A stretch of DNA of 64,000 bases from Microbulbifer variabilis (GCF_020524905.1 NZ_JAIVKI010000008.1:118075-182074); one strand, 5' to 3'; counted from the first letter of the stretch, positions 36,210 through 45,565 are shown. Notes: generated from the sequence alone by a model not told the origin. Translations and numbers: made by a program.

Positions 36210-37058
36210 TCAGAGTTCCAGGGATACATTGTCGATCAAGCGGGCGGCGCTGGTGAACATCGCGCCCAGAATCGTAATTTGTTTATCGTCATCAGCCGCC
36301 GGCTGTAGATCCTTGCTGTAGCAGATGGAAAAGTAGTCAACGCGGAAGCCAGTATCTTCGATGCGCTTACGTGCCTCCTCTTCCAGCTCGGCAAAGTCCC
36401 GGCGACCGGCCACAATTTCATCTTTGACCCAGTTCAGCGACTGGTTGAGTACCGCCACCTTGGGGCGCTCGTCAGTGGTGATATAGCCGTTGCGCGAACT
36501 CATTGCCAAGCCATCGCTCTCGCGATGTACCGGCGCGGCGACAATTTCCACCGGGATACACAGATCTTCCACCATACGGCGTATAACCGCCAACTGCTGG
36601 AAATCCTTGATACCGAAGATGGCCTTGTCCGGCTGCACAATATTAAACAGCTTGGATACCACTGTGGTAACCCCTTCGAAGTGACCCGGTCGGCTGGCGC
36701 CACAGAGCACATCGGTCATAGCCGGGCAAACCACTCGGGTCTGTTGATCCATGCCGTTAGGGTAAATCTCATTCTCATCCGGATGGAATAGGAAATCGCA
36801 CTCGGCCTCACGCAGCCTGGCCATATCCCCTTCCATAGTGCGCGGGTATTTGTCCCAGTCTTCATTCAAACCGAACTGAAGGCGGTTGACGAAGATAGAC
36901 ACCACTACCAGGTCACAGTGCTGTTGGGCCAACTTAACCAGTTCGATATGGGCATCGTGCAGATTGCCCATGGTGGGCACAAAGCCCACGGTCTTGCCGT
37001 CTGCACGGGCTTTGGCCAGTGCCTCTCGCAGGCTGGCTACGTGGTGAAAGACTTGCAT
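36210..37058 (-). CDS. panC: Pantothenate synthetase with unusual active-site motifs
   Basis: 282 aa from ATG 37058 ([10 protein letters not shown]). It matches PanC throughout ([51 protein letters not shown]) and would join pantoate and beta-alanine using ATP. Three positions differ from the usual enzyme. The HxGH nucleotide motif reads HDAH. SIFVNPxQF reads SIFVNRLQF. GEKDxQQ reads GIKDFQQ. The catalytic His pair and the MSSRN loop are retained. It precedes panD by 13 nt and is probably active, but biochemistry is not assured. Confidence 0.9.
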   Translation of the reverse strand: MQVFHHVASLREALAKARADGKTVGFVPTMGNLHDAHIELVKLAQQHCDLVVVSIFVNRLQFGLNEDWDKYPRTMEGDMARLREAECDFLFHPDENEIYPNGMDQQTRVVCPAMTDVLCGASRPGHFEGVTTVVSKLFNIVQPDKAIFGIKDFQQLAVIRRMVEDLCIPVEIVAAPVHRESDGLAMSSRNGYITTDERPKVAVLNQSLNWVKDEIVAGRRDFAELEEEARKRIEDTGFRVDYFSICYSKDLQPAADDDKQITILGAMFTSAARLIDNVSLEL

Positions 37059-37365
37059 CTCTATGCGGCTCACTATGAATCAGCGCGGCATCATACTCGC
37101 TGAGACGGGGCGTCTCAACATAGTGAAAGTGCCGCTATCCCCAGGTTTTTCTTTGGCAACTCCGGCAGGCTGTAACCCGCTGCTCAAGTCTTATAAGCCG
37201 GATTGCCAGTCAGATCCAACACCACATCACATCACGTTTTATCCCAATTCAGATTACCGCACAGAGTTCAGGAAGTGTTCAGACCCGCCAGGGCAAACTG
37301 CCCGCCAAGATTCACAAAAGACTTTAATGACATCGAAAGAGCCATTCGTGCTCGGGAGCGCTGCC

Positions 37366-38076
37366 ATGAGACAACTCACTACTGCCATCGCCACTGCGGG
37401 CCTGCTGCTGCTAGCAACCCCTGCCTTATCGGAAGTGCACCGGGAGCATCAGCGGGCAATGGACCAGGATCACCACGGACAGGGTAGAGCCCAACGCGAA
37501 CAACGCCATATGGAGCGTGGACACGACAGACATCACGATCGTCACCACGACAAGCATCACAACGGTCATCACAATCGGGAACATGAGAGAGAGCACCACA
37601 GACAACAACGTAGAGAAGAGCGTAGAGAAGAGCGCAAACAACGCCGCGAAGTTCGCCACGCCTATAAAGATGGCTATGCCGATGGATACAATCGCGGCCA
37701 CAGTAAGGGGCACAAGCACGAACACCGTGCGGCACACAGGCCTCACTATCGCCGCGGCCACCATGGACATCGGCCACACTGGCGTCCGGCGCACTACGGT
37801 TACGGATATCGCTGGCGCCACCTGCCGCATAATTTTGTCAATATCAGCCTAGGTGCCGCCGGCTTCTACTACAGCGATGGAATTTTTTACCGCCCAGCTT
37901 CCCAAGGCTATGTGGTAACCCGTCCGCCGCACGGTGCCATAGTACACAGCTTGCCAGCCTCAGCGCTCACGGTGGTTTTTGGTGGCTACAACTACTACGT
38001 AGCCTACGACACCTACTACCTATGGGATAACCTGCAACGCGGCTACCGTGTTGTGCCCAACCCCGGATTGTTTTAA
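37366..38076 (+). CDS. Secreted His/Arg-rich DUF6515-type protein
   Basis: 236 aa from ATG 37366 after GGGAG; the longer upstream frame has no family sense. A signal peptide (LTTAIATAGLLLLATPALS) is followed by ~110 residues dominated by His, Arg, Glu and Lys, with DRHHDRHHDKHHNGHH-type runs, suggestive of metal binding. The C-terminal ~100 residues carry the aromatic repeats of this family: GAAGFYYSDGIFYRPASQGYVVTRPP and YNYYVAYDTYYLW. Function unknown. A related but less His-rich protein is encoded at 43804. An intrinsic terminator follows. Confidence 0.7.
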   Translation: MRQLTTAIATAGLLLLATPALSEVHREHQRAMDQDHHGQGRAQREQRHMERGHDRHHDRHHDKHHNGHHNREHEREHHRQQRREERREERKQRREVRHAYKDGYADGYNRGHSKGHKHEHRAAHRPHYRRGHHGHRPHWRPAHYGYGYRWRHLPHNFVNISLGAAGFYYSDGIFYRPASQGYVVTRPPHGAIVHSLPASALTVVFGGYNYYVAYDTYYLWDNLQRGYRVVPNPGLF

Positions 38077-38105
38077 CCCGACCCTCTTCCATCCCCCCTA
38101 GCTTC

Positions 38106-38128
38106 AGCGGTCTTAGGACCGCTTTTTT
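38106..38128 (+). terminator. Intrinsic terminator of the DUF6515-type gene
   Basis: AGCGGTC-ttag-GACCGCT followed by TTTTT, 30 bases after the stop codon. Confidence 0.85.
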
Positions 38129-38307
38129 AATTCGCACCTAAATCCGCACTGAAAATCTACATTGCAAAAAGCGCTAAAATCTGGGAAAACCGAATAAATA
38201 TTTAGTTTTTAGCCGGGAAAAAATAGCGTTTTTTTATCTATAGTTATTGCTTTCCAGCACTGCTGGGCCCAAGATTCGCGCCCGCCACAGATCAACGGAA
38301 AGGCGCC

Positions 38308-40230
38308 ATGAAACAGCAACAAGTAAAAAACTGGACCTGCGACGATTCGGCCGAGCTTTACGGTATCCGCAACTGGGGCGCCGGCTATTTCGATTTAAAT
38401 GAAAACGGTGAAGTCTCGGTCCTGATTGAGGGTCCCAACGGGGAATCCCACAGCGTCTCTTTGATGGAGATCGCCCGCGGCGCTACCGAGCGCGGCCTAG
38501 GTATGCCGCTGCTATTGCGTATCGAAAACCTGCTCGATGCACAAGTTGCCCGCATTAATGAATCCTTTGCCCGCGCCATCGAAGGCTGCGGCTACGGCAA
38601 TGTGTTTCGCGGGGTCTTCCCCATCAAGGTGAACCAGCAGTGCCAGGTGATCGAAGAGATCGCCAGCGCCGGGCACCGCTTTAATCACGGCCTGGAGGCC
38701 GGAAGCAAGGCTGAGCTGATCGCCGCTTTGTCCATCCTGGACAACACGGAATCCCTGATTGTGTGCAATGGCTATAAGGACGAGGAATTTATCAACCTCG
38801 GCCTGCAAGCGCAGCGCCTGGGTGTGCAGATCTTCTTCGTAGTGGAAACCCCATCAGAGGTAGAGACCATCATCCGCTGCGCAGAACGCGAGCAGGTGCG
38901 CCCCAATATCGGCGCGCGGGTAAAACTCGCCTCCAAGGTGGGCGGCTACTGGAACGCCACCAGCGGCGACCGCAGCATTTTTGGTCTCGGCAGTAACGAC
39001 CTGATCGCCATGGTCGACCAGCTGCGCAGTCACAATATGCTCGACTGCCTCAAGCTACTGCACTACCACCTGGGTTCACAGGTGCCGAATATTCGCGATA
39101 TCCGCACAGGCGTTCTGGAAGCCTGCCGCTACTATGCCGACCTGGTAGAAGAAGGCGCACCCATGGGTTATCTGGACCTGGGCGGTGGCTTGGCGGTGGA
39201 CTACGACGGTACTAAAACCAACTACACCCACTCCAAGAATTACTCCTTGGACGAGTACTGTGTGGATGTGGTCGAGGCCATTATGGGTACCCTCGACAGC
39301 GAGGGCGTGGCTCACCCGGTCATTATCACCGAATCCGGCCGCGCCACCGTGGCCTATTCCTCAGTGCTCTTATTCGATGTACTCGACACCACCCGCTTCG
39401 AGCCCGTGGAGCTGGATCACACTAAAATCAGCGACGGCGACCACCAGATGCTGCTCAACCTGCAAGACGCGGTGAGTAATATCACCCCCAAAAATCTGCA
39501 GGAGAGTTATAACGACGCCCTCTACTATCGCGACGAGGTTCGCTCCCTGTACCTGCACGGCCAAGTGAGCCTGCGCGAGCGCGCCAACGCCGAAAACCTT
39601 TTCTTACAGGGCGCCCAGGAAATTCGCGCACTGCTCAACGAAGCAGAAGTAATACCAGCGGACCTTGAAGCTCTGCCAGAGGTGCTATCGGACATCTACT
39701 ACGCCAATGTCAGCGTATTCCAGTCGATCCCGGATATGTGGGCCATCGACCAGGTATTTCCGCTGCTGCCGATCCATCGCCTGGATGAAGCGCCGACCCG
39801 CTCGGCCATCATCGCCGACATCACCTGCGACTGCGACGGCAAGATCGACCGCTTTATCGGCCGCGAGAAAGAGCAGAAAACACTGCCCCTGCACGAGCTG
39901 AAAGACGGTGAAGACTATATCCTCGGCACCTTCCTGGTGGGCGCCTACCAGGAGACCCTGGGAGACCTGCACAACCTGTTCGGCGACACCAACGTGGTGA
40001 GCGTTCGCATCCAGGAGGACGGTAGTATCGACTTCAGCCGCGAAATTCACGGTGACAGTATTTCCGACGTGCTGAGTTACGTAGAATATCAACCCAAGGC
40101 GCTGTTCGAGCGTTTCCGCCGCATGGCGGAGCGCGCCGTGAAGCAGGGGTTGATCACCGCCGCTCAGCGCAAGCAGATACTGCACACCTACACCGCCAGC
40201 ATGAGCGGCTACACCTACTTTGAAAAATAA
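38308..40230 (+). CDS. speA: Biosynthetic arginine decarboxylase
   Basis: 640 aa, full length, ATG after GGAAAGG. Fold III PLP enzyme: the PLP Lys lies in FRGVFPIKVNQQ near residue 110; GLEAGSKAEL, the LDLGGGLAVDYDG glycine loop and the ITESGRA phosphate site follow. It forms agmatine from arginine, the first step of the putrescine route completed by SpeB (42821). The dehydrogenase and decarboxylase genes that extend putrescine to spermidine lie between them, so 38308-43693 is a polyamine gene block on one strand. Confidence 0.96.
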   Translation: MKQQQVKNWTCDDSAELYGIRNWGAGYFDLNENGEVSVLIEGPNGESHSVSLMEIARGATERGLGMPLLLRIENLLDAQVARINESFARAIEGCGYGNVFRGVFPIKVNQQCQVIEEIASAGHRFNHGLEAGSKAELIAALSILDNTESLIVCNGYKDEEFINLGLQAQRLGVQIFFVVETPSEVETIIRCAEREQVRPNIGARVKLASKVGGYWNATSGDRSIFGLGSNDLIAMVDQLRSHNMLDCLKLLHYHLGSQVPNIRDIRTGVLEACRYYADLVEEGAPMGYLDLGGGLAVDYDGTKTNYTHSKNYSLDEYCVDVVEAIMGTLDSEGVAHPVIITESGRATVAYSSVLLFDVLDTTRFEPVELDHTKISDGDHQMLLNLQDAVSNITPKNLQESYNDALYYRDEVRSLYLHGQVSLRERANAENLFLQGAQEIRALLNEAEVIPADLEALPEVLSDIYYANVSVFQSIPDMWAIDQVFPLLPIHRLDEAPTRSAIIADITCDCDGKIDRFIGREKEQKTLPLHELKDGEDYILGTFLVGAYQETLGDLHNLFGDTNVVSVRIQEDGSIDFSREIHGDSISDVLSYVEYQPKALFERFRRMAERAVKQGLITAAQRKQILHTYTASMSGYTYFEK

Positions 40231-40301
40231 GTTTGAAAAATAAGGCGCCAGCGCCTTCGAGAAGATAGCGGCGGCTAACGCCGCAGACTAAGGAGATCTT
40301 T

Positions 40302-41495
40302 ATGGCCAACGTACTGATCATCGGCGCCGGCGGCGTCGGCCAGGTGGTCGCACACAAGTGCGCCCAGGTAGAGGAAGTGTTTGAAAATATCACCCTCGCC
40401 AGCCGCACCAAGAGCAAGTGCGACAAGATCGCGGAAATGTTGCCGCGCAAAATCGATACCGCCGAAGTAGATGCGGACAACGTACCCGAACTGGTCAAGC
40501 TGATCGAAAAAGTGAAGCCGGACATGGTCATCAATGTGGCCCTGCCCTACCAGGACCTGCACATCATGGATGCCTGCCTGGAAACCGGCGTACATTACCT
40601 GGACACCGCCAACTACGAACCGCCGGAAGAGGCCAAGTTCGAGTACAAGTGGCAGTGGGCCTACCAGGAAAAGTTCGAGAAAGCGGGCCTGATGGCGCTA
40701 CTGGGCAGCGGTTTCGATCCCGGCGTGACCAGCGTATTTACCGCTTACGCCAAGAAGCACCACTTCGATCGTATCCACACCCTGGATATTCTCGACTGTA
40801 ATGCCGGTGACCACGGCCTGCCGTTCGCTACCAACTTCAACCCGGAAATCAATATCCGCGAGATCACCGCTAACGGTCGCTACTGGGAAAATGGCCAGTG
40901 GGTAACCACCAAGCCGATGGAGGAGAAGCGCGTCTTCAACTTCCCCGAAGGCATTGGCGATAAAGACATCTACCTGCTGTACCACGAAGAGCTGGAGTCC
41001 CTGTCCAAGCACTTCCCGGAAATTGAGCGCGCGCGTTTCTGGATGACCTTTGGCGAGAGCTATCTGAAGCACCTGGAAGTCCTGCAAAACGTCGGCATGA
41101 CCAGCATTGAGCCGGTGCAGTTCCAAGGCCAGGAAATTGTGCCCATCCAGTTCCTTAAAGAACTGCTGCCGGACCCCGCCAGCCTGGGCCCGCTGACCAA
41201 AGGCAAGACCTGTATCGGCAACATTATCCGCGGTACCAAAGACGGCGAAGAGAAGATCTATTACGTCTACAACACCTGCGATCACCAGGATTGCTACCAA
41301 GAAGTGCAATCCCAGGCTATTTCCTACACCACCGGTGTACCGGCGATGATCGGCGCCAAGATGATGCTGGAAGGCAAGTGGATGAAGCCCGGCGTATGGA
41401 ACATGGAGCAGATGGACCCAGATCCCTTTATGGACGATCTGAACCAGTACGGCCTGCCCTGGCAGGAAACCTGGCTGGATAAACCCTTCCAGTAA
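40302..41495 (+). CDS. Carboxynorspermidine/carboxyspermidine dehydrogenase
   Basis: 397 aa, AAGGAG before ATG 40302. Saccharopine-dehydrogenase-like fold: N-terminal NAD(P) loop VLIIGAGGVGQVVAHK, YLDTANYEPPEEAKFEYKWQW, GSGFDPGVTSVF, and the C-terminal GVPAMIGAKMMLEGKW. It reductively condenses aspartate semialdehyde with putrescine (or diaminopropane) to carboxy(nor)spermidine. Its neighbour nspC decarboxylates the product. In this genome, with SpeA/SpeB supplying putrescine, spermidine is the likely end product. Short stem-loops lie in the spacer before it (40237-40282). Confidence 0.93.
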   Translation: MANVLIIGAGGVGQVVAHKCAQVEEVFENITLASRTKSKCDKIAEMLPRKIDTAEVDADNVPELVKLIEKVKPDMVINVALPYQDLHIMDACLETGVHYLDTANYEPPEEAKFEYKWQWAYQEKFEKAGLMALLGSGFDPGVTSVFTAYAKKHHFDRIHTLDILDCNAGDHGLPFATNFNPEINIREITANGRYWENGQWVTTKPMEEKRVFNFPEGIGDKDIYLLYHEELESLSKHFPEIERARFWMTFGESYLKHLEVLQNVGMTSIEPVQFQGQEIVPIQFLKELLPDPASLGPLTKGKTCIGNIIRGTKDGEEKIYYVYNTCDHQDCYQEVQSQAISYTTGVPAMIGAKMMLEGKWMKPGVWNMEQMDPDPFMDDLNQYGLPWQETWLDKPFQ

Positions 41496-41517
41496 TTCCG
41501 CACTTTTCCACCCCCCT

Positions 41518-41543
41518 CGGGATGGGCCCCGGTGCCCATCCCG
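41518..41543 (+). terminator. Strong hairpin between the dehydrogenase gene and nspC
   Basis: CGGGATGGGC-cccggt-GCCCATCCCG, a perfect 10-bp stem ending 23 bases before the nspC start. It has no U-tract, so it may be an mRNA-stabilising or attenuating element rather than an operon end. Confidence 0.5.
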
Positions 41544-41566
41544 CGCAGCAGGATAGAAAGCTCCCC

Positions 41567-42757
41567 ATGGATCTCACTCCCCGCGTAGACTACTTCGGAC
41601 ACTTTGACCCCTACCGCGTACCCTCCCCCTGTTTCGTGGTCGATGAAATCGCCTTGCGCGACAATCTTGCGCTACTCGCCGACGTGCAGAAACGCAGTGG
41701 CGCCAAGGTATTGGCGGCGCTTAAAGCGTTTTCTATGTTCAGCACCGGACCTATTGTCGCTGAGTACCTATCGGGTACCTGCGCCAGTGGCCTGTTTGAG
41801 GCCAAGCTCGGCTTCGAAGAATACGGCGGTCGCGAGGGCAAGGAAGTACACGCTTTTAGCGCTGGCTATAAAGACGAAGAACTGCGCGAAATACTGCAGT
41901 TCGCCCACCATGTAATCTTCAACTCCTTCTCCCAGTGGAATCGCTACCGGGAACTGTGCCTGGACATGCAGGAGCAGCGCCCCGAACTGCGCTTCGGCCT
42001 GCGCATCAATCCCGAGCACTCAGAGGGCCACACCGACCTCTATGATCCCTGTGCGCCCTGCTCGCGCCTGGGCATAGTGCGTTCGCTGTTTGAAGGTGAA
42101 TCCCTGGAGGGCATCAGCGGATTGCACTTCCACACCTTGTGCGAGCAGGACTTCAAACCGCTGGAGCGCACCATCGCCGCCGTGGAAGAGAAGTTTGGTG
42201 ACCTGATTCCACAGATGGAGTGGATCAATTTCGGCGGCGGTCACCACATTACCCGGCGCGATTACCAGGTGGATGAGCTGATTGCCGCTGTGCGCAACTT
42301 CTCGGAAAAATACGATGTGCAGGTCTATCTAGAGCCCGGTGAGGCCATTTCCCTGTTCGCCGGTATCCTGGTGACAGAAGTGGTGGACACCGCCTGGAAC
42401 GGCCAGAACCAGGCTATTCTGGACGCCTCCGCCACCTGCCATATGCCGGATGTGCTGGAGATGCCCTACCGCCCGGAGATCACCGGCGCCGCGCGCCCCG
42501 GCGAGCTGCCCCACACCTACCGCCTGGGCGGGCAGAGCTGCCTGGCCGGCGACAGTATCGGCGAGTACAGCTTCCACAACCCCCTCAGGGTGGGAGAGCG
42601 CCTGGTATTCGAGGAAATGGCCTACTACACCATGGTGAAAACCAACACCTTCAACGGCATTCCCCTCCCATCCATCGCCCTGTGGAACTCAGAAACCGAT
42701 GACCTGAGGATGATCAAAAGCTTCGGTTACGAGGACTTCAAGGAACGTCTCTCCTGA
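41567..42757 (+). CDS. nspC: Carboxynorspermidine decarboxylase
   Basis: 396 aa from ATG 41567 (MDLTPRVDYF); the longer frame upstream runs through the hairpin. Fold III alanine-racemase-like PLP decarboxylase: PLP Lys in VLAALKAFSMF, GLRINPEHSEGHTDLYDPC, LHFHTLCEQ, NFGGGHHITRRDY, and the Cys-containing active-site loop GGQSCLAGDSIGEY. It removes CO2 from carboxy(nor)spermidine to give (nor)spermidine, replacing the SpeD/SpeE route. It follows its partner dehydrogenase by 71 nt. Confidence 0.94.
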   Translation: MDLTPRVDYFGHFDPYRVPSPCFVVDEIALRDNLALLADVQKRSGAKVLAALKAFSMFSTGPIVAEYLSGTCASGLFEAKLGFEEYGGREGKEVHAFSAGYKDEELREILQFAHHVIFNSFSQWNRYRELCLDMQEQRPELRFGLRINPEHSEGHTDLYDPCAPCSRLGIVRSLFEGESLEGISGLHFHTLCEQDFKPLERTIAAVEEKFGDLIPQMEWINFGGGHHITRRDYQVDELIAAVRNFSEKYDVQVYLEPGEAISLFAGILVTEVVDTAWNGQNQAILDASATCHMPDVLEMPYRPEITGAARPGELPHTYRLGGQSCLAGDSIGEYSFHNPLRVGERLVFEEMAYYTMVKTNTFNGIPLPSIALWNSETDDLRMIKSFGYEDFKERLS

Positions 42758-42820
42758 TAGCCCCAACATGATATTGATGCGGTGGGCCGCACTAAGGCCC
42801 CGCCGCCAGAGGACATGCAG

Positions 42821-43693
42821 ATGCAGCCAGAAAACGACTACCCCATCTTCCTGGGCTCGGAAATCGAGCAACCCAAGCCCGAGGACGCTTTTTTCCATAT
42901 TATCCCCATCCCCTACGAGGAGACCGTCTCCTACGGCGGCGGCACTGGCAAGGGCCCGGCCTCCATCCTAGAGGCCTCCTGGCAGCTGGAGACTTTCGAC
43001 AACTTCTCCTCGCCCTCCGAGCTGGGTATTTACACCCGCCCGCCGGTCGAAGTAAGCGGTGCCGCAGAGCAGGTCATGGACAATATCGCCACAGCCACCA
43101 AAGAAGTGTTGGCATTGGGTAAGATGCCGGTGGGCATCGGCGGCGAGCACTCGGTGACCTGGGGCATAATCAAAGGCCTACTGGATGCCGGCGAAACCGA
43201 CTTTGGCGTGGTGCAGATCGACGCCCATGCCGACCTGCGCGATCGCTATGAAGGTCACAAGCACAGCCACGCCAGCGTGATGCGCCTGGTGGTAGAGGCC
43301 GGTGTGCCCCTATTCCAGCTGGGTATTCGCGCTTATTGCGAAGAGGAAATGCAGGCGCGCAGGGACTACAACGTCGGCTACCTGGATGCCCACCAGCTGG
43401 TGCCCAATAACGTGCAGGAATTCCAGCTACCGGAAAACTTCCCCAAGAAAGTCTTCTTCACCCTGGATGTGGATGGTATGGACCCATCGGTCTTCCCCTC
43501 CACCGGCACCCCAGTACCCGGTGGTCTGGGTTGGTACCAGACACTCAACCTGTTTGAATCTGTGGCGCGCCAGCGCCAGATTATCGGCTTCGATGTGCTG
43601 GAATTCGCGCCGATTGAAGGCTTCCACGCCTATGATTTCGCCGCGGCCCAGCTGATGTACAAGCTGATGGGGATTATCCAGCGCAACCGCTGA
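42821..43693 (+). CDS. speB: Agmatinase
   Basis: 290 aa; AGAGG (42808-42812) sits 8 nt before ATG 42821, while the ATG at 42815 is too close. Ureohydrolase family with both dinuclear Mn motifs: GGEHSVTWG, QIDAHADLRD and TLDVDGMDPS, and a C-terminal FDVLEFAPIEG. It hydrolyses agmatine to putrescine and urea, using the product of SpeA. Last gene of the polyamine block. Confidence 0.93.
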   Translation: MQPENDYPIFLGSEIEQPKPEDAFFHIIPIPYEETVSYGGGTGKGPASILEASWQLETFDNFSSPSELGIYTRPPVEVSGAAEQVMDNIATATKEVLALGKMPVGIGGEHSVTWGIIKGLLDAGETDFGVVQIDAHADLRDRYEGHKHSHASVMRLVVEAGVPLFQLGIRAYCEEEMQARRDYNVGYLDAHQLVPNNVQEFQLPENFPKKVFFTLDVDGMDPSVFPSTGTPVPGGLGWYQTLNLFESVARQRQIIGFDVLEFAPIEGFHAYDFAAAQLMYKLMGIIQRNR

Positions 43694-43734
43694 GACACAC
43701 TTTGCTCTCCAGCACTTTGACAATTCTTAACCAA

Positions 43735-43760
43735 TTAACCTGTCATTGCTGTCAGGTTAA
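43735..43760 (+). promoter_or_regulatory. Long inverted repeat upstream of the second DUF6515-type gene
   Basis: TTAACCTG-N10-CAGGTTAA with perfect 8-base arms. The inner 20 bases (43738-43757, ACCTGTCATTGCTGTCAGGT) also match a lux box closely. A possible -10 (TAGTAT, 43765-43770) follows, so a bound protein would cover the -35 region, a repressor-like geometry. It might alternatively end speB transcription, though no U-tract follows. Confidence 0.5.
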
Positions 43761-43803
43761 GGGTTAGTATGTCGATGTGAGCAATCACTTCGCTGGAGAG
43801 ACC

Positions 43804-44484
43804 GTGAATAAGCTGAATCTAGTTCTTGGCGCCAGTGCCTTCATCGCACTGGCGGCATTTGCCTTTAGTCCATCTGCGGACGCCCGTGGCTATGAGCGCA
43901 GCGGAGACCACCGCTACCACCATCGCCACGGCCATTACCATGGTGGTAGTAGTATATCTATCGGCTTCATTGCCCCAGTGCTACCCACCAATCATGTACG
44001 GGTTGCCGTCGGTGGACGCCCCTATTACTACCACGGTGGGTACTTCTATCGTCACAGTCCCCGGGGTTATGTAGTAGTCAGTGCGCCGCTTGGCGCTTCC
44101 GTCGTGACACTTCCGGCCAGGGCAATGCCGGTTCAGATAGGTGGTGTGACTTACTACCAATATGCAGATGCCTATTACCAGTGGATACCCGCCAGCCGCA
44201 CTTATGTGGTGGTAGCGCCTCCCGCACCGGTCGCGGTCGTCCCGGCTCCGGCGCCAGTAGTTGCGGCCCCAGCACCTGTCGTCGCGGCTCCGGCACCGGC
44301 AGCAGTCCCCGCAACACCGGATCCAGGTCCGAATGGCTTCCAGCCCGGCCAGGTGGTGGAAACCCTACCTGTAGGCTATGCCGCTGAGATCATCAATGGC
44401 ATCCAGTATTACCGCTATGGCGGCAACTACTTTATGCCGACCCAACGCGATGGCCAGGAAGTCTATGTGGTGGTCAAGCTGTAA
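43804..44484 (+). CDS. Secreted DUF6515-type protein with Ala/Pro-rich linker
   Basis: 226 aa from GTG 43804 after GGAGAG; an earlier GTG at 43777 has no ribosome site. A signal peptide (LVLGASAFIALAAFAFSPSADA) is followed by a His/Tyr-rich part (HRYHHRHGHYHGG) and the family's aromatic repeats (GGRPYYYHGGYFYRHSPRGYVVV; VTYYQYADAYYQW). A ~45-residue Pro/Ala/Val linker follows, then a C-terminal repeat (ETLPVGYAAEIINGIQYYRYGGNYF). Paralogue of the protein at 37366. Function unknown; a cell-envelope location is likely. The 3' end overlaps the convergent glycosylase gene by 11 nt. Confidence 0.72.
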   Translation: MNKLNLVLGASAFIALAAFAFSPSADARGYERSGDHRYHHRHGHYHGGSSISIGFIAPVLPTNHVRVAVGGRPYYYHGGYFYRHSPRGYVVVSAPLGASVVTLPARAMPVQIGGVTYYQYADAYYQWIPASRTYVVVAPPAPVAVVPAPAPVVAAPAPVVAAPAPAAVPATPDPGPNGFQPGQVVETLPVGYAAEIINGIQYYRYGGNYFMPTQRDGQEVYVVVKL

Positions 44485-45565
44485 GCGCCGCCGTACACTC
44501 CAGCCCGTGAAAGCGGGCGAACTGACTCAAAGCCCGGTGAAAGCTCGCCTCGAGTGAGACACCGGGCTTTTCCAGCCAATGCAGAGCCTCGATTCGCAGG
44601 CCTCCCGCATCCCGATCCGCCTTCAGGTCCACCAGCCCCGCAAAGCGATCGCCGTATAAAATCGGCAGGCAGAAGTAGCCATAGCGGCGTTTGGCCGCAG
44701 GGACATAGCACTCCAACTGGTAGTCGAATCCAAACAGGCGGCGCAGGCGCTTGCGTTGTAGTATCAGTGGATCGAAAGGCGATAACAGCCGTACCCTGCG
44801 CGCTGGCCGTGCCGGACTCTGCTCCAGCTGTTCTGTCAAAATCAGTTCCTTACCCAGTGGAGTCAGCTCACCGGTTGCCAGCATATTTTCGATGGCCCGC
44901 TGAATCAGGGGCTTATCTTCGCGACGCAGATAGGCGATTTCCTCCGCGCGACCAATGCCCTGGCAGCCGAGAAAAGTGCGAACCAGATGGCTGCCGTATC
45001 TCAGTTCGGAAGCGGCACTGGTCGAGGTATTTGCCGGCAGTACCCGCTCCGGGAGATCGAAGACTTTTTGAAAACCCTCGCGGTGGCTGACCATCAGCTC
45101 ACCCTCGTGAAATAACTGCTCCAGTGCTTTCTTTTCATCGGACCACTCCCACCAGCCACTTTTCGTCCGTACAAAGTCACTGGCCCGCAAGGGCCCCTCA
45201 GCCCGTACCCGGTCCAACACATAGCGACACAGCTTGGCATTCTTCTCAAACCAGTGGCGCTGTCCGGCGCGGATACGATCCATACGCACCCGTGCATAGG
45301 GATAGTGATCCATAGACAGATAAGCGGCGGCGTGGGACCAGTATTCAAAAATTTCGCGGCGCTGTTCCGCTTCTGCCAAGTGAAACTCACGGTAACGGGA
45401 CAGGCGGTTGTACAGCTGATGATGGTGCGCGCGGGTAATGCGCTGGATGGCATCCAGCTGTAAAGCGCCGAGATGTCCTATTAGGCCAGACAAGCCCTCG
45501 CTCCAAGGGTTGTGGATAAACTGGCGCTCCAGCACCAGTGCGCGGATCTGTTGCTCTGACAGCAA
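44474..45565 (-). CDS. ycaQ: AlkX/YcaQ-type interstrand-crosslink DNA glycosylase
   Basis: 363 aa, winged-helix HTH_42 superfamily (AlkZ/AlkX). The N-terminal part carries the catalytic Gln-x-Asp as GALQLDAIQRI, the form that separates YcaQ/AlkX (QxD) from AlkZ (QxQ). The HHHQLYNRL segment and C-terminal LLSPFDPLILQRKRLRRLFGFDYQLECYVPAAKRRYGYFCLPIL are also typical. Such enzymes unhook N-alkylated bases and interstrand crosslinks. Monocistronic, convergent with the DUF6515-type gene. Confidence 0.85.
   Translation of the reverse strand: MLSEQQIRALVLERQFIHNPWSEGLSGLIGHLGALQLDAIQRITRAHHHQLYNRLSRYREFHLAEAEQRREIFEYWSHAAAYLSMDHYPYARVRMDRIRAGQRHWFEKNAKLCRYVLDRVRAEGPLRASDFVRTKSGWWEWSDEKKALEQLFHEGELMVSHREGFQKVFDLPERVLPANTSTSAASELRYGSHLVRTFLGCQGIGRAEEIAYLRREDKPLIQRAIENMLATGELTPLGKELILTEQLEQSPARPARRVRLLSPFDPLILQRKRLRRLFGFDYQLECYVPAAKRRYGYFCLPILYGDRFAGLVDLKADRDAGGLRIEALHWLEKPGVSLEASFHRALSQFARFHGLECTAALTA

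Noticed and set aside
37063..37365. 101-codon N-terminal extension of the His-rich secreted protein
   Set aside because: It has no family character, overlaps panC upstream, and the internal ATG at 37366 has a ribosome site and a clean signal peptide.
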